Source of the DNA: CAYOHG01 sp964465125
GTDB taxonomy: Bacteria; Planctomycetota; Phycisphaerae; UBA1845; Fen-1342
Reading direction: 5' to 3'
Assembly: GCA_964465125.1 (NCBI GenBank)
Contig: CAYXIO010000003.1
Coordinates: 62,001 to 126,000 of the forward strand
Length of the DNA stretch: 64,000 nt
This document shows positions 33,356 to 41,575 of this stretch, piece by piece (position 1 is the first letter of the stretch; every line of letters begins with the position of its first letter). The position numbers were made by a program, and so were the translations under genes. The notes below the pieces were generated by a model, which was not told where the DNA came from, did not search any database, and saw nothing but the letters and a program-made list of their open reading frames with translations.

Positions 33356-34600
33356 TTACGCATCCGGCGCGCGCTGAATCAGCGTGGTCACACCCTGGCC
33401 CACGCCGACGCAGAGCGTCGCCAGCGCGAGCTGAATGCCCGGATCGCGCTGCATTTCGTGCACGATCGTCGTCACCAGCCGCGCGCCGGACATGCCCAGC
33501 GGATGCCCCAGCGCGATCGCGCCGCCGTTAGGATTCAGTCGCGGACGCCCGGTCCACTCGGGCGTGTAGATCTCGCGTGGCAGGCCAAGCTCGCGCAGGC
33601 AGGCCAGCGATTGCGCGGCGAAAGCCTCGTTGAGTTCGATCAGGTCGACGTCGCTCAGCGTCTTGCCCGTCCGCGCCAACAGCTTTTGCGTCGCGGGAAC
33701 CGGACCGACGCCCATGCAGGCCGGATCGACTCCCGCCGTGGCGCTCGGGCCGACGATCGCCAGCGGCTTGAGCCCGAGTTGCCGGGCGCGGGCCGCCTCG
33801 ACGATCAGCAACGCGCACGCGCCGTCGTTCACGCCGCTGGAATTCCCCGCCGTCACCGTCCCGCCTTCGCGAAAGGCCGGCCGCAGCTTCGCCAGCGTTT
33901 CGGCGGTCGACTCCGGCCGCGGATGCTCGTCGCGCGAGACGACGAGCGGGTCGCCCTTCTTCTGGGGAATGCTGACCGGCACGATCTCCTCGGAAAGCCG
34001 GCCGCTCTCGATCGCCCGGCGCGCGCGCCGCTGACTCTCCGCCGCGAAGCGATCCTGATCGTCGCGCGCGAGCTGCCACTTCTCGGCCACGTTCTCGGCG
34101 GTCTCGCCCATGCTGAACGGGTGATGCAGCCTGGCAAGCCTGGGATTCGTGAATCGCCAGCCGATGGTCGTGTCGAACATTTCGAACGCGCGTTGAAAGC
34201 CGTCCTCGCTCTTGGCGAGCACGAACGGAGCGCGGGTCATGCTCTCGACGCCGCCCGCGATGAAAACGTCGCCGCAGCCGCTTTCGATCATCCGCGCGGC
34301 GACGTTGACGGCCTCGAGCCCGCTCGCGCACAGGCGGTTGATCGTGGCGCCGGGGACCGAGTCGGGCAGTCCGGCGAGCAGCGCCGCCATGCGCGCGACG
34401 TTGCGGTTGTCCTCTCCGGCCTGGTTGGCGGCCCCGAAGTAGACGTCGTCGATCAAGGCGGGGTCGATCCCGCTTCGGTCGACCACGGATCGAATCACGA
34501 GCGCGGCCAGGTCGTCCGGGCGCACCTTCGCCAGCACGCCGCCATAGCGGCCGATCGGGGTGCGAAGCGCGCAAATGACGGCTGCGGTTCGAGTAGTCAT
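33356..34600 (-). CDS. Acetyl-CoA C-acyltransferase (thiolase)
   Basis: 414 residues. Thiolase family, acting in beta-oxidation, beta-ketoadipate breakdown or acetoacetyl-CoA formation. The acylated Cys lies in NRLCASGLEAV, the catalytic His in NPNGGAIALGHPLGMSGAR, and the second Cys in LCVGVGQG. The general GGVESMTRAPF and IVPVSIPQKKGD segments match the degradative PcaF/AtoB-like type rather than HMG-CoA synthases. Whether it acts on long or short chains cannot be told. The start lies 8 bases after a TATAAT box and has no Shine-Dalgarno. Confidence 0.9.
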   Translation of the reverse strand: MTTRTAAVICALRTPIGRYGGVLAKVRPDDLAALVIRSVVDRSGIDPALIDDVYFGAANQAGEDNRNVARMAALLAGLPDSVPGATINRLCASGLEAVNVAARMIESGCGDVFIAGGVESMTRAPFVLAKSEDGFQRAFEMFDTTIGWRFTNPRLARLHHPFSMGETAENVAEKWQLARDDQDRFAAESQRRARRAIESGRLSEEIVPVSIPQKKGDPLVVSRDEHPRPESTAETLAKLRPAFREGGTVTAGNSSGVNDGACALLIVEAARARQLGLKPLAIVGPSATAGVDPACMGVGPVPATQKLLARTGKTLSDVDLIELNEAFAAQSLACLRELGLPREIYTPEWTGRPRLNPNGGAIALGHPLGMSGARLVTTIVHEMQRDPGIQLALATLCVGVGQGVTTLIQRAPDA

Positions 34601-34608
34601 GGGGCGTG

Positions 34609-34614
34609 ATTATA
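34609..34614 (-). promoter_or_regulatory. Consensus -10 box of the thiolase gene
   Basis: Perfect TATAAT on the minus strand, 8 bases before the ATG. It has no clear -35 at 17 bases. The predicted start would leave almost no leader. Confidence 0.5.
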
Positions 34615-34630
34615 TTCAATTCGTGTAAAG

Positions 34631-34686
34631 GCGTGGCGGCAGACCGACGACACTGACGCACAAACCCCTCGACCCGACCGCCACGC
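34631..34686. repeat. 9-bp inverted repeat with T-run
   Basis: GCGTGGCGG (34631-34639) and CCGCCACGC (34678-34686) are perfect complements 38 bases apart, and GTTTTCTTT follows the right arm. It sits in the divergent gap between the thiolase gene and the secreted-protein gene. It may be an operator, a terminator or an RNA stem. Confidence 0.4.
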
Positions 34687-34744
34687 GTTTTCTTTGCGAG
34701 TCGCGCACCTCAACATTCACTTGTCGTGCAGGCTCGTGCCGCGT

Positions 34745-34750
34745 TAGCAT
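34745..34750 (+). promoter_or_regulatory. Putative -10 box
   Basis: TAGCAT about 50 bases before the secreted-protein gene at 34802. Weak. Confidence 0.25.
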
Positions 34751-34801
34751 GGCTGGCGTTTCGGGGGTACATCCAACAGAAGGCGATGGGAGAAAACAAC
34801 G

Positions 34802-35785
34802 ATGCGGAAATTCTGCGCGCTTGGGCTCTCGTTGTTCGCCGCGGCGGCGGCGGCGCTGGGCCAGACGACCACCCTGCTGGAGAACGCGACAGTGCCGACC
34901 AGCGGAGCAGACCTGGCGACGTTTGACCGGGGAATCTCGCACTTCACGTTCGACCTGTGGGTCGACACGACCAGCGAGCCGGTGGACTGGATCGCCACCG
35001 AGATGTCGGTCGACGTAGTGGGAACGGGAAGCATCTGGCACGCCAGCGACGAGACCAACTTCGGGCCCCCGCTGGAGAATCTGAACGTTCCCTTCCTCGA
35101 CGCCTCCAGCAGCGACACCAAGGCGTTCGACACGTTTGTCACCGGCCCCGGATCAGCGTTTTTCACACAAACAACGCTCGCAGCCCCGGGCGGCATCGTC
35201 TCCAATGGCGTCAAGATCCGCGGACTGAGCGGCGCCGGCGTCGAGATTCCGCTCGCCTGGTTCGACACCGCGGCGAACTCCCTCGGCGACAACTTTATCG
35301 CGAGCCGAATGACGTTCGAGGTGCCCGAGTCGTTCGGCCCGGGCGACCTTTCGCTCGACCCAACCGGCCGCGAGCCCTTCGCCACGATCATCGGCCGCTC
35401 GACGACCGCGACGAATCCCGGCGGCGTGTCCTTTTCCTTCACGATCTACCAGGCCGGCGACTGCAACGACAACGCCATCGGCGACGCCTACGAGATCGGG
35501 CAGGGCTTCGCGCGCGATTTCAACAACAACGGCCTGCCCGACGAGTGCGACGCGACGCTTTCGGTGTCATGCAGCTTCCGCGGCGTGGTCCGCGCGGTTC
35601 TCAGCGGCGCCGAGCCGGGAACGCAGGTCACCTTCCAGCTCGACGGCGGCCTGACGCAGACGCGCACCGTCCGCAACAACGGCACCGCGACGGCGCGCTT
35701 CAGCGGCGCCGCCAGCGGCCTGCACCACGTCGACGCGGTCCACGAGGATGGCTGGTCCAAGGGCGGCGACACGAGCTGCCGCTAG
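34802..35785 (+). CDS. Secreted protein with DCNDN-type calcium-binding segment
   Basis: 327 residues, not assigned to a family. A clear signal peptide (1-20, AAAAAALGQ) is followed by a beta-rich region of about 210 residues. Next comes DCNDNAIGDAYEIGQG and DFNNNGLPDECD, which look like Asp/Asn-rich thrombospondin type 3 or dockerin-like calcium loops common in planctomycete secreted proteins, and then a small C-terminal beta domain with one Cys pair. The likely role is cell surface or extracellular; no enzyme motif is seen. GGGAG is 8-9 bases upstream of the ATG. Confidence 0.65.
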   Translation: MRKFCALGLSLFAAAAAALGQTTTLLENATVPTSGADLATFDRGISHFTFDLWVDTTSEPVDWIATEMSVDVVGTGSIWHASDETNFGPPLENLNVPFLDASSSDTKAFDTFVTGPGSAFFTQTTLAAPGGIVSNGVKIRGLSGAGVEIPLAWFDTAANSLGDNFIASRMTFEVPESFGPGDLSLDPTGREPFATIIGRSTTATNPGGVSFSFTIYQAGDCNDNAIGDAYEIGQGFARDFNNNGLPDECDATLSVSCSFRGVVRAVLSGAEPGTQVTFQLDGGLTQTRTVRNNGTATARFSGAASGLHHVDAVHEDGWSKGGDTSCR

Positions 35786-35806
35786 AGCCATCGCAATTTC
35801 GGGCTT

Positions 35807-35863
35807 TTGGGGAGCGCGGGCATTCAGCCCGCTTCTTGCAGGCAAGTTGCCCGCGCTCCCCAA
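35807..35863. repeat. REP-like palindromic element
   Basis: A 16-bp perfect inverted repeat, TTGGGGAGCGCGGGCA and TGCCCGCGCTCCCCAA, with 25 bases between arms. Inside lies a competing 6-bp stem GCGGGC/GCCCGC (35816-35832) and a CTTGC/GCAAG pair. It sits just after the secreted-protein gene. The form suits a repetitive extragenic palindrome that also works as a transcription end; no coding content. Confidence 0.65.
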
Positions 35864-35933
35864 TCTGTAGCAACAGATCATTCCTGAGAGTGCCCCGGGG
35901 CGCCCGGTTCGGGGATCGGCAGCAAGCACGCCG

Positions 35934-36800
35934 CTACGCCATGCCGACGACGGCCGCCAGGCTGCGCCGCGCCTGCATGAGCAGCCGCAGGATCGCAACA
36001 CCCATTCCGATGCCGCCCAGGCAGCAGAAGAAGGTCAGCACGAGCAGCGTCGCTGACAACCGCTCATCATCCGCCGGCAGCAGCCGCAGCAGATGCACAC
36101 CCGCCGCGAACGCACCCATCACGCACACCCCCACGCACGCCAGCAGCGCGGAGTGCGCCAGGCGCCGATTAGGAAGGCGCAGCGCCAGGAGCTGAAGCCC
36201 GCGCAGCAGCCACGCCGGCGGAATCGTCGCCCAGGACGCGAGAACCAGCACGCGCGTCGGCGGCCCGGCAAAGTAGAGCGCCGCCACCGCCGCCGAAACC
36301 AGGATCAGCGCCACGACGGCGGTCCGCCGCAGGAAAGCGGCGTTGCCATAGCGCGCCCGAAAATAGTCAAAGCCGTGCCGGCGGGTCAGCAGCGTGATGC
36401 CCACGAACGCGACCAGCGGCGCGATCACCGCACCAGTAAAGAGCATGTCGAACGCGCGCTCGACCCCGTCGTCAAAGCTGAGCGCGCCTACGGTGTGCAC
36501 CAGCGTGGCCACCAGCACCATCCCGCCCAGCAGCGCGGCGCCGAGCACCACCGCGGTCGAGCTCTCGATCAGGCGCAGCACGTTGGCGCGGTCGACGTGG
36601 ATCAGGTAGTCGCCATAGACCGAGTCCGACGCCGGATGCAGGCAGCTCGGACAGGCGTCGTGCACCGTGCGGCCGCGGAGATTCTGCCCGCAGCGAATGC
36701 AGAGCACGTCCGCGACGATGTTGTCGTTGGAGTCGACCCGAAAGACGGACCGCTTTCGATCCAGGAAGCGCAACACGGGCTGGTTCCCGACTACCCCCAA
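35934..36800 (-). CDS. Membrane protein with N-terminal zinc ribbon
   Basis: 288 residues. The N-terminus has a zinc ribbon: CIRCGQNLRG, then ACPSCLHPASDSVYGDYL. About six membrane segments follow between residues 80 and 275. This CxxCGxxLRG plus membrane-helix form recurs in planctomycete genomes as an uncharacterised family. The first start is TTG; a GTG at 36776 could also serve, and neither has a good Shine-Dalgarno. A LolA-like gene lies upstream on the same strand after 100 bases. Confidence 0.6.
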   Translation of the reverse strand: MGVVGNQPVLRFLDRKRSVFRVDSNDNIVADVLCIRCGQNLRGRTVHDACPSCLHPASDSVYGDYLIHVDRANVLRLIESSTAVVLGAALLGGMVLVATLVHTVGALSFDDGVERAFDMLFTGAVIAPLVAFVGITLLTRRHGFDYFRARYGNAAFLRRTAVVALILVSAAVAALYFAGPPTRVLVLASWATIPPAWLLRGLQLLALRLPNRRLAHSALLACVGVCVMGAFAAGVHLLRLLPADDERLSATLLVLTFFCCLGGIGMGVAILRLLMQARRSLAAVVGMA

Positions 36801-36900
36801 GGCTCGTCCGACTCACTTGCGAACGGGCCGCGCCTGCCTCCCTGTGAGTATACGGGCAGTGCGGCTTCGATGTCCGGTACATCCCCACCAACCGCCGCGC

Positions 36901-37755
36901 CTACGGCGCCTGCGGCTCCAGCGGCTCCACGATCTCGGCGTAGCCCGAGGGCGTCTCGATTCTGAAAATGCTGTCGTTAAAGCCCGTGTTGAGCTGAGCG
37001 TCGGCAAACGTCACCGTGAAATAGGAATTCACTTCGCCCGTGCCGTCGCGTTGCGCGGCCATGACCTTCAGCGGCAGCCCCGCCTGCGGACCGTCGCGGG
37101 ATACCCAGAAGTCGATCGACTCGTAGCGCTCCCCGGTCTGCGTGCCCGGCTTGGGCGTCAGCCGCACGCGATCGCAAGGCGGAAGCGCGTTCCGCGGGTT
37201 CGGCTTCTCCGCGCTCGTCAGCAGCGCCACGTCGAACTCCCGCAGAATGTCCGCCTTCCTCTGTCCGAACGGCACCGGAAACGCGCCTTCCCCCAGCTTG
37301 TAGGGATCGCGGCGGTCGTCCGCGGCGCGAATCTCACGGCGCGTCACGGTCTTCGCCGGAGCCGGCTGGAGCTCGATGTACCAGCGCCCGTCGAACATGT
37401 GCTCCTCACCCAGCGGCTCCTTGCGGTCGCCCACGATCCGCGACTCGAACCGCACCTTGAACGACGCGACCGGCTTCAGTCGCTTGTACCAGATGGTCCC
37501 TCGCTTGCGCTCGCGGTCGCCGGAGAGCACGTACTCCGTTTCCCAGGTGACGTCCGCCCGAAGATCGTCCACCTGCCGCTCCTCCAGCCGCGTGAGAATC
37601 CGGTCGACCTCGGGCGAGAGGGGCGCGGCGGGAGCGCTCGTCGGCGGGGCCGGCGCCGCGGGCGCGGCGGGCGCGGCACTGCCCATCGCGACGCCCAGCA
37701 CCAACGCGAGTATGATGTCCCTGGATCGAACCAGGACAGCGGTACCACTCGGCAT
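36901..37755 (-). CDS. LolA-like periplasmic protein
   Basis: 284 residues with a signal peptide (to about residue 30, VAMGSAAP) and an Ala/Pro-rich linker. The mature region (PEVDRILTRLEERQVDDLRADVTWETEY, then GTIWYKRL, FDGRWYIELQP, YESIDFWVSRDG) resembles the outer-membrane lipoprotein carrier fold, with the usual beta-strand pattern. It could carry lipids or be a planctomycete LolA relative; sequence alone does not settle it. The ATG is chosen because AAGGAG lies 7 bases upstream, and an ATG eight codons earlier is unlikely. Confidence 0.6.
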   Translation of the reverse strand: MPSGTAVLVRSRDIILALVLGVAMGSAAPAAPAAPAPPTSAPAAPLSPEVDRILTRLEERQVDDLRADVTWETEYVLSGDRERKRGTIWYKRLKPVASFKVRFESRIVGDRKEPLGEEHMFDGRWYIELQPAPAKTVTRREIRAADDRRDPYKLGEGAFPVPFGQRKADILREFDVALLTSAEKPNPRNALPPCDRVRLTPKPGTQTGERYESIDFWVSRDGPQAGLPLKVMAAQRDGTGEVNSYFTVTFADAQLNTGFNDSIFRIETPSGYAEIVEPLEPQAP

Positions 37756-37789
37756 GCGCAACTCCTTGAACTTCATCATCCAGACCGCG

Positions 37790-37795
37790 ATTCTA
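37790..37795 (-). promoter_or_regulatory. Putative -10 box of the LolA-like gene
   Basis: TAGAAT on the minus strand, 34 bases before the chosen start codon. Confidence 0.35.
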
Positions 37796-37944
37796 CGATC
37801 CGCCGCAGCGATTCAGAAGCCCGACGCGCCTGATCGACGACGAAGCGCGGCGAACGCATCCGGAGCGGTGATCCCCTCCCGCGGGGAAAGCCGAAGGCCC
37901 CCGGCCCAGCCGCGCACCGGCCGCAGGCCGTGCGAACACCAGCC

Positions 37945-39234
37945 ATGACCGTCCTGTATGACCTCCTCTACGGGCTGGCAGTTTGCCTGGGTTGGCCCTG
38001 GCTGCTGCTTCGCCGCCTGCGACGCGGTCCGGGCAGCCTGGCCATCCGCGAACGGCTTGGAAACGTCCCGGCCCGGCCCGTTTCAGCGCACTGCATCTGG
38101 ATTCATGGCGTGTCGCTGGGAGAAATCAACGCCACGCGCTCGCTGGTAGACGAGTTTCAGCGCCGTGCTGCGGAAGTGACGTTGGTGGTCAGCAGTACCA
38201 CCGCCACGGGCCTGGCACGGGCGCGCGAGCTCTATCCACGCCACACGGTCTTTCGCTTCCCGCTGGATTTCTCGTTCGCGCTCTCGCGAGTCTTCGAGCG
38301 CATCCGGCCGACGGTGCTGCTGCTGATGGAGTTGGAGCTCTGGCCCAACCTGATGGAGATCGCGGCCCGCGAAAACGTGCCCGTGCTGGTCGCCAACGGG
38401 CGCGTGACCAGCGGCCGCACCATGAAGTTCTTCCGCAAGCCCCTGCTCCGGAGCATCGCCGGGCGGATGTTCTCGCGAATCCGCTGGGTCGGAGCCCAGG
38501 ACGCCGAATACGCCCGCTGCTTTGCCGAGTTGGGCGTCCCCGCCGATCGAATCGAAATCGCCGGCTCGCTCAAGTTCGACGCGGCGGACGTTTCCGACCA
38601 GGTCGCCGGAAGCGAAGCGCTCGCGGCGGGAATGGGCCTCTCCCGCGCCGAACCCCTGCTCGTCGCCGGCAGCACGGGTCCCGGCGAGGAGGAGATTCTG
38701 CTCGACGCGTTCGGTACCCTGCGATCCTCGCTGGACAACCTGCAACTCGTGCTGGTGCCCCGCAAGCCGGAGCGGTTCGACGAAGTGGCGCGGCTGATCC
38801 AGAAGCGCGGCTGGCGCTGCGTTCGGCGCAGCCGGCCCGAGCTCCCGTCGAGCGACGCCAGGCCGCGCATCGGGCTGGGCGACACGATGGGCGAGCTGCG
38901 GAAGCTCTACTCGCTCGCCGACGTGATCGTGATCGGCCGGTCCTTCGTGCCGATGGGCGGCTCGGACCTGATCGAGGCGGCGGCCCTCGGCAAGGCCGTG
39001 GTGGTGGGTCCGCACATGGAGAATTTCGCCGATCCAACGCGCGTGCTGCTGAACGCGCAGGGATGCGTGCAATGTCCGACTAAGGAGGCGCTTGCGGACG
39101 CCCTGGCGAGCCTGTTTCGCGACGCCGGACGGCGCGAGGCGCTAGGCCGCGCGGCCCGCGCCGCGGTTCTAGCGCAGCGAGGCGCGACCGCGCGGACGGT
39201 GGAGCGCGTGCTTCAAGCAGGCGGCATCAGCTAG
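37945..39234 (+). CDS. waaA: 3-deoxy-D-manno-octulosonic acid (Kdo) transferase
   Basis: Inner-membrane glycosyltransferase adding Kdo to lipid A precursor. 429 residues. Family features: an N-terminal membrane anchor (LYDLLYGLAVCLGWPWLLL), RERLGNVP, IWIHGVSLGE with the catalytic Glu region, VSSTTATGLARA, the LMELELWPNLM motif, SRIRWVGAQDAEYARCF, AGSTGPGEEE and the C-terminal GGSDLIEAAALGKAVVVGPHMENF. It implies an LPS-type outer membrane. ATG is chosen over a GTG 15 bases upstream. A candidate small-RNA terminator begins immediately after the stop, on the opposite strand. Confidence 0.93.
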   Translation: MTVLYDLLYGLAVCLGWPWLLLRRLRRGPGSLAIRERLGNVPARPVSAHCIWIHGVSLGEINATRSLVDEFQRRAAEVTLVVSSTTATGLARARELYPRHTVFRFPLDFSFALSRVFERIRPTVLLLMELELWPNLMEIAARENVPVLVANGRVTSGRTMKFFRKPLLRSIAGRMFSRIRWVGAQDAEYARCFAELGVPADRIEIAGSLKFDAADVSDQVAGSEALAAGMGLSRAEPLLVAGSTGPGEEEILLDAFGTLRSSLDNLQLVLVPRKPERFDEVARLIQKRGWRCVRRSRPELPSSDARPRIGLGDTMGELRKLYSLADVIVIGRSFVPMGGSDLIEAAALGKAVVVGPHMENFADPTRVLLNAQGCVQCPTKEALADALASLFRDAGRREALGRAARAAVLAQRGATARTVERVLQAGGIS

Positions 39235-39276
39235 AAAAAACCAAACGGGCCGGACGCTGCTGGGCAATCCGACCCG
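39235..39276 (-). terminator. Intrinsic terminator of the candidate small RNA
   Basis: On the minus strand CGGGTCGGA pairs with TCCGGCCCG (9 bp with one G-U), and is followed by TTTGGTTTTTT. It ends at the last bases before the waaA stop. Confidence 0.75.
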
Positions 39277-39422
39277 TGCTCTTCCTGCCTCCCCCGGAGG
39301 CCGAGCCCATGTATATGCCACAATGGGCGAACGCACCCTCGCCTTCGCAGGTCTGCAAAGGTGCCGGACGGGAGCCGGTTCTTACTTTCAGCAATCCGTA
39401 CTCGCCCTGAAGCAGGGTAGAC
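39235..39422 (-). ncRNA. Candidate small RNA, about 190 bases, with own promoter and terminator
   Basis: A minus-strand transcript is inferred from a sigma-70-like promoter just upstream (TTGCCC, 17 bases, TATACT) and an intrinsic terminator at the other end. Several hairpins lie between: CCCTG/CAGGG, CCGG/CCGG, CTTTGCA/TGCGAAG, GGCGA/TCGCC and GCCTC/GAGGC. Short ORFs on this strand look unlike proteins and no ribosome site is seen. The size is close to 6S RNA, but I see no 6S, tmRNA, RNase P or SRP hallmark sequences. It lies between waaA and a lipoprotein gene, both on the plus strand. Confidence 0.55.
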
Positions 39423-39428
39423 AAGTTT

Positions 39429-39457
39429 AGTATAGCCGCGCTTTTCAAACGGGGCAA
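39429..39457 (-). promoter_or_regulatory. Sigma-70-type promoter of the candidate small RNA
   Basis: TTGCCC (-35) and TATACT (-10) separated by exactly 17 bases on the minus strand. Expected start is near 39422. Confidence 0.6.
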
Positions 39458-39606
39458 ACCAGACCGGCCTTCGCAAACGTTTTCATGCGCGCGCTGCCAC
39501 GCGATTCGCACACGCGGGTACGATGATGGGGAGCATTAGAACCCCGCCCCCCGGCTTGGCAGCGCCCCAACCTGGTCCGGGCGACCCACGCAGTTGGACA
39601 AACACA

Positions 39607-39990
39607 ATGCAAACACGCATCGTGGGATGGATCGGGTGGGGGCTCGCCGCCGCTTTCCTCGCGGGCATCTCCGCAGGTTGCCGGCACGCCGACCTCGCGG
39701 CACAACGCAACCAGATGCGCGTCGATGGGTTGCGACGCACCGCGGCCGGGTTCGTCAAGGACGAATCCGAGCAGGGCAAGTACGCGCTGCCCACGCTGCG
39801 GACCGCGGGCGACGAGCTGACCGATTCCGTCGACAAGACGAAGCGCGATTTGCGCGCAGGCCGCAAGATGTGGGACAACAGCGTGCGGCGATGGAATGAG
39901 CGTCAGCCGGAAGTTCAGCGCGAGGTCGGCGAAATCCTGCGCGGGAAGCCCGAGCGCCTCGAGTGGATTGCGATCATTCTGTTTCTGTAG
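39607..39990 (+). CDS. Small lipoprotein of unknown function
   Basis: 127 residues. The lipobox ends at Cys25 (AGISAGC). The mature part is highly charged and helical (RTAAGFVKDESEQGKY; DELTDSVDKTKRDLRAGRKMWDN), possibly coiled coil, and the last ten residues are hydrophobic (LEWIAIILFL). No family recognised. The 3' end overlaps the end of nuoN by 17 bases in convergent orientation. A TACGAT box lies about 85 bases upstream at 39519. Confidence 0.6.
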   Translation: MQTRIVGWIGWGLAAAFLAGISAGCRHADLAAQRNQMRVDGLRRTAAGFVKDESEQGKYALPTLRTAGDELTDSVDKTKRDLRAGRKMWDNSVRRWNERQPEVQREVGEILRGKPERLEWIAIILFL

Positions 39991-41575
39991 AACGATCCGC
40001 CGTGGGCGGCGCGGGCGGCGCGCGCGCCAGCGGCTGAACCGCGGCCGGCCGCTGCGACATCCGGAATGTCTGCGAGGCGATGCGGCTCGGTTCGAGCAGA
40101 AACCCGGGCAGAATCGCGTAGAAGAGCGTCAGCAACCCGCAAAGCACCGCGCCGACGAACTGCATCTCCCGCGGGGCCGGCTCGGCAGGCTCATCATTCT
40201 CGTAAAGCAGCACTGAAGCGATCACACGCAGGTAGTACGCGGCGCCGACCGCCGTATTCAGTACCGCAATCACCACCAGCACGGTGAACCAGGTCTGCTG
40301 CGGGCCGGACTCCTGGCCGGCGTACAGCGCGCTGCCGAAGAGGGCGACCTTGCCCCAGAAGCCGGCGGTGGGCGGGAGCCCCATCAGCGTGAACATCGAC
40401 AGCGTCATCAGCAGCGCGGGCCCCGGCGAGCGGCGCAACAGCCCGGCCAGGTCGCGCAGGTTCTCCGCCGGGCGACCGTTCACCCGCAGCAGGTCGATCA
40501 ACGCGAACGCGCCCAGGTTGGCGATGCCGTAGACGATCACGTAGTAGAGTACCGCTGCCGCCCCGTCGCCCAGCACGCCTTCGCCGGCGAACGGCCCGGC
40601 CAGCATGCCGACCAGCATGTAGCCGGAATGCGCCACGCCCGAAAAGGCCAGCATGCGCTTGACGCTGGTCTGCCGCAGCGCGAGCACGTTGCCGACGGTC
40701 ATGCTCAGCGCCGCAACGAGCCAGAGCATCCAGAAGAGCGGGCCGTCACCCGTCTGCCAGCCGGTCAGCTCGAGCACCTTGAAGATCGCCACCACGCCGG
40801 CGAGCTTCGGCACGAAGCCCAGCATGCCGGCCACCGGACTCGACGCGCCCTGATATACGTCTGCAATGTAGAAGTGCAGCGGTACCGCGGCCAGCTTGAA
40901 CAGCAGCCCGCCGATCGAAAGCACCACGCCGACCGTCGCCAGCCCGTACGCAAGCGTGCCGGGACGCTGGAGCGCCTCCGCGATGGAGCGTGCGGCATCC
41001 TCCGAAAGCACCGCCCCGCCGCCCACGCCGTAGAGATAGCTGAAGCCGAACGCGGTGACCGCGGCGGCGAGGGCCCCCAGGTAGAAGTACTTCGTTCCGG
41101 CCTCAAGGCCGCGCGGGTTCAACCGGCTGAGCGACACGAGCGCGTAGGTCGGAATGCTGACCAGCTCAAGGGCCATGAACAGCACGATCAGGTCGGCCGC
41201 CGAACCCACCAGCATCAGGCCGGAGACCGACATCAGGATCATCGCGAAGAACTCGCCGCGCTCCTCGCCCAGACCCTGCGACCAGGCGACCAGCACGACC
41301 AGCCCGCCGACCAGCACCGCCCCGATGCGCACGTACTCGGCCAGGTCGCCAAAGGAAACGCCCGAGCGGATCAGCGCATCGGCGGAGTCGGTCATGCCGA
41401 ACACGGTCGGCAGCCGCAGCAGCAGCAGGGCGACGACAAACGCCATCAGGCTGACGCCGGGAATGGCGCGCCGCGCCCCCACGTCGCGAAGCTGCGCAAC
41501 CAGCAGCACCACGCAGGACGCGACCAGCAGCGTCACCTCGGGCAGGATGGCCAGCAGCGATACGGGACCGTTCAT
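39974..41575 (-). CDS. nuoN: NADH-quinone oxidoreductase subunit N
   Basis: Antiporter-like membrane subunit of complex I, 533 residues with about 14 hydrophobic helices. The conserved family segments include FMALELVSIPTYALVSL, LLFKLAAVPLHFYIADVYQGA with the channel Lys, FSGVAHSGYML and LTLMGLPPTAGFWGK. The start overlaps the nuoM stop by 4 bases (ATGA), so the 75-residue extension of the longest ORF is rejected. It is the last gene of the nuo operon. Confidence 0.95.
   Translation of the reverse strand: MNGPVSLLAILPEVTLLVASCVVLLVAQLRDVGARRAIPGVSLMAFVVALLLLRLPTVFGMTDSADALIRSGVSFGDLAEYVRIGAVLVGGLVVLVAWSQGLGEERGEFFAMILMSVSGLMLVGSAADLIVLFMALELVSIPTYALVSLSRLNPRGLEAGTKYFYLGALAAAVTAFGFSYLYGVGGGAVLSEDAARSIAEALQRPGTLAYGLATVGVVLSIGGLLFKLAAVPLHFYIADVYQGASSPVAGMLGFVPKLAGVVAIFKVLELTGWQTGDGPLFWMLWLVAALSMTVGNVLALRQTSVKRMLAFSGVAHSGYMLVGMLAGPFAGEGVLGDGAAAVLYYVIVYGIANLGAFALIDLLRVNGRPAENLRDLAGLLRRSPGPALLMTLSMFTLMGLPPTAGFWGKVALFGSALYAGQESGPQQTWFTVLVVIAVLNTAVGAAYYLRVIASVLLYENDEPAEPAPREMQFVGAVLCGLLTLFYAILPGFLLEPSRIASQTFRMSQRPAAVQPLARAPPAPPTADRSTETE

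Noticed and set aside
39235..39422. tmRNA, RNase P, SRP or 6S RNA
   Set aside because: None of the conserved core sequences of tmRNA, RNase P or SRP RNA are seen, and 6S cannot be shown without structural comparison; left as an unassigned RNA.
39227..39511. A 94-codon minus-strand frame across the small-RNA region
   Set aside because: No ribosome site, composition not protein-like, and the predicted promoter lies inside the frame.
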